Shown piece by piece: positions 56,276-64,000 of a stretch of 64,000 nucleotides of DNA (position 1 is its first letter; the number at the start of each line of letters is the position of its first letter). The stretch comes from Papiliotrema nemorosa (taxonomy: Eukaryota > Basidiomycota > Tremellomycetes > Tremellales > Rhynchogastremaceae): assembly GCA_032158125.1 (NCBI GenBank), contig JASKOT010000003.1, positions 434,001 to 498,000 of the forward strand, read 5' to 3'. A program made the translations under genes and the position numbers. The notes under the pieces were generated by a model. The model saw nothing but the letters and a program-made list of their open reading frames with translations, had not been told where the DNA came from and searched no databases.

Positions 56276-57834
56276 CTACAGTTTGATACCCAGCAGCTCG
56301 TCGATTTTGACCAGCTTTCCCGTCTTGAAACTCTCATTGGCGGCCAATCCCACCGCCATGGCGAGAGCACCGTCAATCTCGTTGGCGGATAGACGCGAGA
56401 CTGCAGTTTTGACTTCTTCACTGCCCTCTGCCGCGCCAAAGATCTGGTCAAGCATCGCCGTATCGCCACCTCCATGTCCGCCTTTCCCGATCGTAAATGG
56501 CACATCTTGTGCCGTACCCCATAATGGCTGTAGAGTGATCTTTTGGTGTCCTTCATTCGGTAGAGCAGTCTCCCCATGGGTGACACCGGCAGTATTGCCG
56601 CCTTTCATAATTGGTTGTCGGTGTGAGTTCTCCACCACTTCAAGCTCCAATCTTCCTTTATCACCGTTGAACATGACTCTATATCCTTCCCAAGGGGAAT
56701 ATGCCGTCAGATGATAAGTCATTGTCGCTCCATTGGCGTACTTGACAAGAACCGACATGTCGTCTTCGATGGTGATATCATCGGCAAAGACGTTCATATC
56801 TCGATGATACCCGTCCAAGTGCTCCGCATCAGCATAGAGCTTTTTGAGCGTCGGTTCATCTTCCAGGTGAATGGCGAACGGGTCATCGGAAGCGGCATCT
56901 GCATCCCGTGCTCGGTAATAGTCGCGTGCCCAACCAGACTTTTGACCATTTTCTTTCCCGTAAAAGGATAATTGGCCCATACCGAAGACTTCTTTGGGGA
57001 CAGAGTTGATCCAAAAATTGACCAGATCAAACTGTCCGTGTCAGCTTACGTCTAGGTACTAATACCGTCTATGTACTCACGTGATGAGACGACTTGTGAA
57101 CCATTAACCCGCCCGAACGATCCTTATACCTGTGCCATCTCCTAAAGTAGTCTGCACCGTGGACTGTGTCCAATAACCACTCGAAATGGACGGATTTGAC
57201 ATTGCCGATCTTTCCACCGGCAATGAGCTCTTCCACTTTCCAATGGGCAGGATTGTATCTGTAGTTGAATAGCACTGCTCGTGAGTATATCACCTCTCCC
57301 GTATCTTGCTCAATCTGGGCTCACCTTGACAAGTCCCGTTGGTTTCCTTGACTGTATCGAGAATCTTTCGACATTTCTCCACATCACTACGATGAGCCAG
57401 GTAGAGTGGACGACGAGACGGACTCACGTAGTCATAGGTTTCTCAGTCAACACCCTGATACCCTTCTTCAACGCTGGGATAATGTACAGATCATGCGTGT
57501 GATCTACCGTGGTGACCACTAGTGTATCAAGGTTCTCCACCTCTAACATCTTGTCGAAATCTTTCGCATCGTACTCGACAGCGGGGTCTTGTCCAGCTTG
57601 TTTGAGAATCTCCTGATACACCCCTCTCCTATCCGCGTTGAGATCGCAGATAGCGACCACCTGTGAAGCAGGACGAGCGATCACCGCGTTCAAGTATAGC
57701 TGTAGAAACGTCAATAACTGGAAACGACGAGTGAAACGTACCCGTCCTCGATGACCTGTCCCGACTATACCTACTCGACCACCTGCTTTGTTTCCAGAGT
57801 GGTGTGCACCATTGCCATTAGTCGTAGTCGTCAT
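56276..57834 (-). CDS. Gfo/Idh/MocA-family NAD(P)-dependent oxidoreductase
   Basis: ATG 57834 gives [19 protein letters not shown]. The Rossmann dinucleotide motif [10 protein letters not shown] follows, then an intron, then [11 protein letters not shown]. The family EKP motif (LTEKPMTT) precedes another intron. Later blocks are [31 protein letters not shown] and VHKSSHH, and [12 protein letters not shown] after the next intron. The C-terminal domain ends [14 protein letters not shown]. The HKSSHH segment supplies the catalytic His/Lys region seen in sugar dehydrogenases of this family. Such enzymes oxidise or isomerise sugars or uronates; the substrate is unknown. The gene heads a cluster with a toroid-like enzyme and a sugar porter. 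A Gal4-like site lies 134 nt upstream. Confidence 0.88.
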
Positions 57835-58351
57835 GTTGCGCTTGAAGTCTCAATAACAACCAGCATGCATGCTCTTATGACCACTCTGCATGCTCGATCC
57901 CTGTCGACTGAACTCCGAAACACCGCACCCGATATTGGGTGGATTCATGACGGCCCGCTCTTCTATCCGGCCCGTTCGGAGCCGGCCGCGCGCACTAGAG
58001 TACATATGTACGTGTACCTTGGTATTATCCCATAATGACCAATCTTCATCTTCACTGATTGTAATTCTACGTAGCCCGGTGATTAGTGCGATGATCAATG
58101 ACCAATGGTCGCAGACAATTACCTGGAATGAAGGAGGGGCCGCGGAGGTGCGGAATAAGCTGGGGGATAAGGCTGCTCGAATACCGCCAACAGTGGCAAC
58201 CTGTCCAGTTACGTAGTCGTAGTTTTCAGTGAGTGTTCATGGCATGGCGGGACACGAGCAGTGCGTGGGATGATCATGGCTCTCTGAAAGTAGTACCTAC
58301 GGTACTCTTCGAAGATCTTCTACGACCAGCGTGAATTTTGCATCTAGTTCT
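57835..58351. other. Promoter region of oxidoreductase gene
   Basis: About 0.52 kb. It contains the CGG-N11-CCG site at 57968-57984. No gene is seen. Confidence 0.5.
57968..57984. promoter_or_regulatory. Gal4-like Zn2Cys6 binding site (CGG-N11-CCG)
   Basis: CGG at 57968-57970 and CCG at 57982-57984 are separated by exactly 11 nt, the spacing recognised by Gal4 dimers. It lies 134-150 nt upstream of the oxidoreductase start. Nearby GC-rich sequence makes a chance match possible. Confidence 0.35.
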
Positions 58352-60251
58352 CTATGGGCAAGGAACAAACCCAGAAGGCTTGACCGGTGTCCTCTCGAGG
58401 CCCAAGACCAAACACGGTTCCTCGTCTCTGCTCATCAAACTTTCTTCTTGAGCGAAATCAAAGACTAGACGGTGATACCATGCCCCATGTAGCTTGTGCG
58501 ACTTGTCGAACGTCAAAGTCCTCTTTGCCCTTTCGGCCACGTTCCCGCTCAACGTCAGACGTAAACCCGGCAAGTCTTCCGTGTTTGTCGAAAAGGAATC
58601 CCCGTTCATTTGGAAGAAAGGTAGACACCCAATGTGTAGTATTATCTGGGAAGAAGTATTGTGCTCGGCCATGGGGAAATGTATGGGTTTAGTATATGCG
58701 ATATTGAGCGAGTCGGCAGTAGCTTGGATCCGACAACACGAGTTTGTGGGCCACATCTGAAGATGAGCCTTATTCGGGAGAGTGACTGGAGGACGCACCG
58801 ATATCCAACCCACTCCACCTCCGTGATCGCCGCTATCCCACTGCACTACCGCGGGGTTGAACTGCTCTATCGCTCCTTTTGGCCCTCCAACCTGATCCTC
58901 ATCGAATGTAACTCCACCGACATTGAGACCCTCGCCAACGTAGAACGAGTACTCTCTGGGGACCTTATCGTGAGGTGGGAAGATGGATAGTGGTTTGTAG
59001 ACGTGTGGTTCCAGTTGAATGAATTTGCGCCTGAGATCCGGGGTGATATCGCGTTGCACGTAAGGTGCTACCATCATCTGCATAGGCAGGAGAGCGGCGT
59101 CCGTATAATGGGGCGAGCCATCGATCGCTTTAGGCATGGGAGCTGAACGTCAGCGAAGCAGCCCTACACCTTCTTGTGTTGGTCTCACAAGGTCTATCCA
59201 GCCCGATGAGGGCCGCGATAGGTCCACCGATGGATGCAAAGTATTGAGTCATGCAGAACCCGTACCCACGATCCCAGGGCCCCGCAACGTTGAGCAAGGT
59301 TGGATTGTATGACTCGCCTGGATGATCAGGGCACCCTGAGAGAGTATGATGGTGCAGAGACATACCTAGAGACCTCCATACCGACAAGATCAACTTGGGC
59401 GCTACTTTAGCCAGCGCAGAGCTTTGGTCGAGATATTGTGCAGCTCCAAGCGCCATCAGGGTGATACCTGCATATGTAGGCGAATTGAATTCGCCAGGTG
59501 AATCGTACTGATCCCAAAGATCGGCTGTTTCTTTCGTCCAGCGCTGGAGTCAGCTCGAGAGTGATGGCTGCTGAGACCTTACCTCTGACAGATCCCAAAG
59601 CTCTTGATCTCCCGTGATCTTTCCGACGTAAGAAGCACACAGGCAGCGCATCAAGAATGGGTTGGAGTAACAAGGTCCCATGTCATCCCCGTGGAATCCC
59701 GCTTGTCGAGGGATATTACCACGTGTGGCTACATGCATCGCCTTTCTGAAGCGGTCCATGAGAGACGGTTCGATGAGGTCGGCAAACAACGAATCAATCA
59801 TGATACCCGCCATGACGACAAAGAGTCTGCAAGTCAGGTCGCCTATAGCACTAGTGTTTCGACGACCCACGCGTTGTTTGGGTCATAAGAGTCGTAGATC
59901 TACCATAAGGCCTGGGTTATTCGCAATGCATGATACGATATGACGCACCTCGGTCACCCACAACGGCTTTGGACCGCTGGATAACGGCTGAAAGATTCCT
60001 TTCCGAAACGAACCATAGTTTTGCTCAAAATTCTCATCCAAATCTTGTTGAGTGAGCAAGTTGTAAATCAATGCATTTGCACGGGCGGCATCGTTTGGGC
60101 CTTGCCTTGCCAGCAGGCCTACCGCATACCAGGATGATAATTTTGCAGCGCCCCAAAGTAATGGAGGAGCGAAATTGTTATCTAGAAGCTTTAAAGATTC
60201 GTCGAACAACTGCCGCTGGGGAGCGTCTAGGCCGAGTTGGTCGATGTGCAT
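58352..60251 (-). CDS. Unclassified enzyme, probable alpha/alpha-toroid carbohydrate-active protein
   Basis: ATG 60251 starts MHIDQLGLDAPQRQL. At least five introns keep frame to 58352, about 550 residues. Notable segments are NFAPPLLWGAAKLSSWYAVG, ENYGSFRK-like YGSFRKGIFQP, IYDSYDPNNA (spanning a splice), FHGDDMGPCYSNPFLMRC, EFNSPTYAGITLMALGAA, GPWDRGYGFCMTQYFA, and a C-terminal beta-rich part (WPTNSCCRIQATADSLNI, SFSTNTEDLPGLRLTLSG). The helical repeat followed by a beta-domain is reminiscent of six-hairpin or heparinase-type glycan-active enzymes. I cannot assign a CAZy family. Position beside a sugar porter and a sugar-type oxidoreductase supports carbohydrate breakdown. No signal peptide is visible at this start, implying an intracellular enzyme. 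Confidence 0.65.
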
Positions 60252-60924
60252 CTTCTGGAATCGAGTTTCAGGTCAGTCGCGGTTGGTGTGAGAGTTGAAC
60301 GTGGAGAGCAGTCGCGAGAGTCCGCCAGTTGGAATGACGAGTCTTGCGAGAGATCAGACTTGATCGATCAGGTGGCCCCGGCCCGGGGGTGTATGGAGTA
60401 CCTATGAATGATAATACCGGCCCGCTCAGAGACGCAGAAACATGTGAATCGACATTCCAGCTCGAGGGCTGACTGGCGTGTGATCATGCTGACAAACACT
60501 TGTTAATCATGATATCACGTCTATGACTCCGGTGGAATTTCCGATCCCCCTTCGGTCTTTGGCTTTCGGCGCCGAACTATCAGACGGCACTTCACCCAAG
60601 GTCAGAAAAAACCACGGCGGACTTACGGAGATTCCATCGATCGGCATTGCACATATTGCAGCTAATTATGTACTAGAACGCTGCACGAGGCGCAAGAGAG
60701 TCAGGCGACATATCGAATTCAGTCACATTCGCAGCTCAAATGTGCAAGATCTCGTGCGGGCCGTACTGACCCCAAGGCGGCCCGGGTCACTATCACAAGA
60801 GACAGCGATCCGAGGCAATTTGTGCCCCCAGGAGGCCCCCTGGGACGACCTATAAGAGAAATGAACGCTCCCCTGACCAGACGATCGGTAAAGTCACCGC
60901 TTGCCTCGCCTCGAATTCGCCAAT
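60252..60924. other. Divergent intergenic region of the catabolic cluster
   Basis: About 0.67 kb of shared promoter. It contains CGG-N8-CCG at 60530-60543, an everted GGGCCG...CGGCCC repeat (60758-60763 / 60778-60783) and a TATAAG at 60851-60856 serving the porter gene. These are candidate zinc-cluster regulator sites, unproven. Confidence 0.45.
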
Positions 60925-62900
60925 ATGGCAGCCACTTATGAGCACAAACCGGAAATCGAATTGGTAGCTGATCGAGATGATGTCCAGTCACTACAGGAAC
61001 CTATAAAAGAACGCGACGAAGGACCAAAGTATCAATGGCAGACCCTTGATACTGTATCCCCACGACAAGCCGCATTCGCCTACCGTAAGATTGGGCTCTT
61101 TTGCTTGCTCGCCGCCTTTTCCGCGTCACTGGATGGGTACCAAGGTGAGCTGCCACGGGCTGAGCGTATTGCGTGTTTACTTACTCAAAGGATCTCTGAA
61201 TGGCTCTATTACATCCAACAAGGGCTTCATCAATCAGTTTGGAAATACCTCTGAGAAGAAGACGAAGATCCTAGATGGTACTTGGGTTTCCATCTGGGGT
61301 GGTCTCACCTCGACTTTTCAAACCATTGCTCCCTTCTGCATCCCTTTCGTTAATGACCGTTTCGGTCGACGTGTAGGTCTCTGGGTCGCATGGGTCCTCA
61401 TGCTCGCTGTTAGTGTGGTGCTTGACCGCTAGAGGACTCGCTAACAGCAAGGCTGCTTTTGCCGAATCTTTCGTCACAACCAATGCTGGATGGATGGGAG
61501 CCAAGTTTTTGGCTGGTGCTGGACTCGGCGCCGTTCAAGCGACCTTGCCATTGTACTTGAACGAATTGGCCCCTACTCAGACACGAGGAATGTTCACCGA
61601 AGCATACACTTTGTGAGGCTTGTTACGCTGTGTTCACCAGTGGCGCTAATCATCAGCTGGTATGTCATCGGACAACTGATGGCTTCGGTTACACTACAAC
61701 AACTCAGCGTCACCAAACCTGATGATTACAAAATCGCAATCTACACCCAATTCGCCATGCTCGGCTTATTGGCCATCATCTACGTCTTTTTGCCGGAAAC
61801 TCCTTGGTATCTCCTCACCAAGGGCAAGGAGGAGCAAGCTCGGAAATTGCTGGTACGACTCAAGGGTGGAGTTCCGGGATACAATGTCGACGCCGAGATT
61901 GCCTTTTTGACCCATACAATCGAAGATCAACGATCTAGAGCAGGCAGCAACGGCAAGATTCCTCTTCGACAAATCTTCAGCGGTCTCAACCTCAAACGAC
62001 TAGTCATCGCCACATGGCCCAAACTCACTCAACAGGCCGTCGGATTGTCCGTGTTCAACAACTACTCTACCTACTTCTGTGAGCATCATAATACCCCTTC
62101 CACTTCTTAGATGTCCCTCGGCTTACATCGTAGTCCAGGCTGCCGGTTTCTCCGACCCATTCTTGAAGAGTGTCATCCTCATCTGTTGTCAAATCCTCTC
62201 GATGATCGGTACCCTTTTCGTCGTCGACTACATTGGGCGACGACCTCTTGCAGTATACGGCTACTTGATCACCGTCATCGCCGACTTCGGAATGGCAGGT
62301 TGTGGATTCACCGATGTGGCGAGAAACGCCCAACTTGCAGGGTTGCTAGTCTTCTTTGCCTGTCTTGCCACCTTCACCACCACATCCGCCAGTGCGACGG
62401 GTTACGGTGAGCCTCATTCGCAGAACCTTGTATCATGCTAGATGGTAGCCTACATGTCAGAGATCCCTAAACAGGACTTTAGGGCGACCTCGGCGGGTTG
62501 GTGTCTTGGCTTCAGCAACTTGTTCTCCATCATGGTACGTCGAGCCTATCCCGCTACAGATTATCATGCTGACTACCGAGTTCTCCTTTGTCACACCTAT
62601 CATGATCAAGGGTAATAAGCAAACCGGTGGCAACTTTGGCGGTTGGGGCGTCAAGACTGGTGAGTATTGTACACCGGGTGTGACTGGAGTAAGGGACTCA
62701 CCTTTTCAGCCTTCTTCTTTGGTTGTGTCGGAGGAATCGTATCCATCATCGGATGGTTCATCGTCCCTGAGACGGCTCGACGTTCGCCAGCAGAGATTGA
62801 TGAAATGTTCGAGAAGCGTGTCACTCTACGAAAGTTCAAGGGATACGTGACGGATGTGCAGAAGGAGCAGACACCAGAATTGGCCACCCATGCTGCTTGA
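60925..62900 (+). CDS. MFS sugar porter (alpha-glucoside/maltose permease-like)
   Basis: ATG 60925 starts MAATYEHKPEIELVADRDD. Several short introns keep frame, including one after DGYQ joining to GSLNGSITSNKGFINQFG. Sugar-porter signatures are present: DRFGRRVG in the loop after TM2, PETPWYLLTKGKEEQARKLL after TM6, TQQAVGLSVFNNYSTYF in TM7, DYIGRRP after TM8 and VPETARRSPAEIDEMFEKRV after TM12. The protein should be a 12-helix proton symporter in the plasma membrane. The N-terminal DTVSPRQAAFAYRKIG tail is like fungal alpha-glucoside permeases. It is divergently transcribed from the toroid-like enzyme and is the likely uptake component of the cluster. The substrate is not determined by sequence. 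Confidence 0.92.
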
Positions 62901-63341
62901 GCGTCGTTTTCTGGGGTCAAAGCAGGTCATGCTACTCACTGAGAGGCGGTAAAGGAGTGAAACGAGAATCAGATATGAACAGTATTGGATCTGTAGACGG
63001 TGCACCAAGGGATTGGTAATTTGTTCATCCAGGTCATGGTAATTCCATCACGACCTGGCTCGTAAGGACGATTGACCCAGCTCGGAATGCGATTGCATTC
63101 GAGCTTGTAGACATCAGGGGTGCAAAGCATGGCATTCATCATTATTGTACAATCAGCGTACGTTGCAAGGTCACAAAGAGTACCAAAAGTAAATCTCAAC
63201 AACAGGGCAAAAATATGTCTAGAATGTAGAATGAAGATGCGTCGTGAGAAAAATCAAGTCGTGAAAGCATCTCGGTGTGGTCTCAATATCGTTCTCGCCC
63301 TTGGTGAACGCGTTAGTGTCGCATGTTCGGCACAGATGCGT
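62901..63341. other. Convergent intergenic region
   Basis: About 0.44 kb between the porter and the last gene. No gene is seen. Confidence 0.5.
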
Positions 63342-64000
63342 TTAAACCCTCGTGAAGCCGGAATTGGCGGGGGACCAGTCCATTCGTGATCGTTCTTCGG
63401 ATGGAGTTCGGCTAGGGGTGGTGACCTTTTTAGCTCCAGATCGGAATCGGATCGGACCATCAACCACCAATCCACCCTCGGTTTGAACCTGACCCTCCAC
63501 ATCTTCGTCGTGGAATGTGGGGTCAAAGTCCTCTCGGCGGTATCCCCAAGTGCCAGGAATCCAGAAAGACTTGTCGTTCCCCATTCGTCGTTGTCGGAGC
63601 GACAATCGCTCGAGCTCCTTCTCTTTGGCATTTCTCCTCGCCTCGAGGGAAGGACCGAAGAGAGGTCCGGCGGCGGGAGCGGGTCGTTCGGTCTTTGGAC
63701 CGTGGGAAGGGTTGACCGCGAGTGGGTAAAGGGAAAGGATGCCGGCGGGACCCATCCAAGGCTCAATGGGTGCAAGTTCCTCAGTAGGTTCGACAGACAC
63801 TTCCAGGTTGCCTCGAGTGGAAGTGCGTGAGATGGAAGCCGTTTGAGAGAGAACAATAGAGGAGATGAGGTACGCCGAATCATCTGAATCCGGGGTGACG
63901 AGCGTGTCGGACGGTCCAGTCGATTGAGTGTTCTCCGACCATGCACTAGATCGACGGGATCGTTGTGACGCGGGGACTTCTTCAGGTCGAGGAAGACACA
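63342..64000 (-). CDS. 3' part of a gene of unknown function (5' end outside window)
   Basis: The minus-strand frame ending at 63342 stays open to the right edge, at least 219 residues. A Ser/Thr-rich stretch (SRRSSAWSENTQSTGPSDT, VTPDSDDSAYLISSI) leads to PIEPWMGPAGILSLYPLAVN. An Arg/Lys/Glu helix follows (EARRNAKEKELERLSLRQRR), then SFWIPGTWGYRREDFDPTFH, and the end is SPANSGFTRV. I do not recognise the family. The WIPGTWGYRR-like Trp/Pro-rich segment looks conserved. An overlapping ORF at 63254-63946 in another frame is interpreted as a shadow, because only this frame reads through to the edge with balanced composition. Confidence 0.62.
   Translation of the reverse strand, partial: CLPRPEEVPASQRSRRSSAWSENTQSTGPSDTLVTPDSDDSAYLISSIVLSQTASISRTSTRGNLEVSVEPTEELAPIEPWMGPAGILSLYPLAVNPSHGPKTERPAPAAGPLFGPSLEARRNAKEKELERLSLRQRRMGNDKSFWIPGTWGYRREDFDPTFHDEDVEGQVQTEGGLVVDGPIRFRSGAKKVTTPSRTPSEERSRMDWSPANSGFTRV

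Noticed and set aside
63254..63946. 230-codon minus-strand ORF
   Set aside because: The overlapping frame ending at 63342 is open to the window edge and has a more protein-like composition; this one is a shadow.

Overview
The window is nuclear DNA of an intron-rich fungus. Most genes are split by short introns of about 40-60 nt with GT(A/G)NGT donors and CAG/TAG acceptors. The genes are densely packed on both strands, and the proteins are of fungal type (Ilv1, Rpn7, Pol2, Ypp1, Scs2/VAP, Lam-type sterol transporter, Nta1). Intron density, protein style and small intergenic spaces point to a basidiomycete, most likely a Tremellomycete (Cryptococcus/Kwoniella-like). The lineage is an inference; the eukaryotic nuclear nature is directly visible.

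Layout. 0-2 kb: 3' part of a GH74 xyloglucanase. 2.3-3.5 kb (-): a seven-exon Ras GTPase with a CaaX box. 4.0-5.9 kb (-): a Ser/Pro-rich unknown protein. 6.9-7.8 kb (+): pyridoxal-phosphate synthase glutaminase. 8.0-11.8 kb (-): Ypp1/TTC7. 12.0-14.2 kb (+): threonine deaminase. 14.5-18.4 kb (+): three tandem paralogues of an unknown family (A). 18.7-26.0 kb (+): DNA polymerase epsilon catalytic subunit. 26.3-28.0 kb (-): unknown. 28.5-30.0 kb (+): VAP. 30.5-31.7 kb (+): OTU deubiquitinase. 32.3-36.2 kb (+): three tandem intronless paralogues of a second unknown family (B). 36.6 kb (+): small beta-carbonic anhydrase. 37.4-38.6 kb (-): Nta1-like amidase. 38.9-40.1 kb (-): probable Pol I subunit A34.5. 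40.3-42.9 kb (+): TBC Rab-GAP. 43.1-43.8 kb (-): TAF9, reconstructed from four small exons. 44.3-45.9 kb (+): GPI-type fasciclin protein. 46.3-49.4 kb (-): DUF4211 nuclear protein. 49.9-50.3 kb (-): 150-residue unknown. 51.2-54.2 kb (+): GRAM/VASt sterol-transfer protein. 54.4-55.8 kb (+): proteasome Rpn7. 56.3-62.9 kb: a likely catabolic cluster (Gfo/Idh/MocA oxidoreductase, unclassified toroid-like enzyme, sugar porter). 63.3 kb to the end (-): 3' part of an unknown gene.

Most of the window is conserved housekeeping sequence. The accessory signal sits in three places: paralogue arrays A and B, and the three-gene carbohydrate-type cluster with a Gal4-like CGG-N11-CCG site upstream of its oxidoreductase. 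No tRNA, rRNA, transposon, CRISPR or viral element was recognised.
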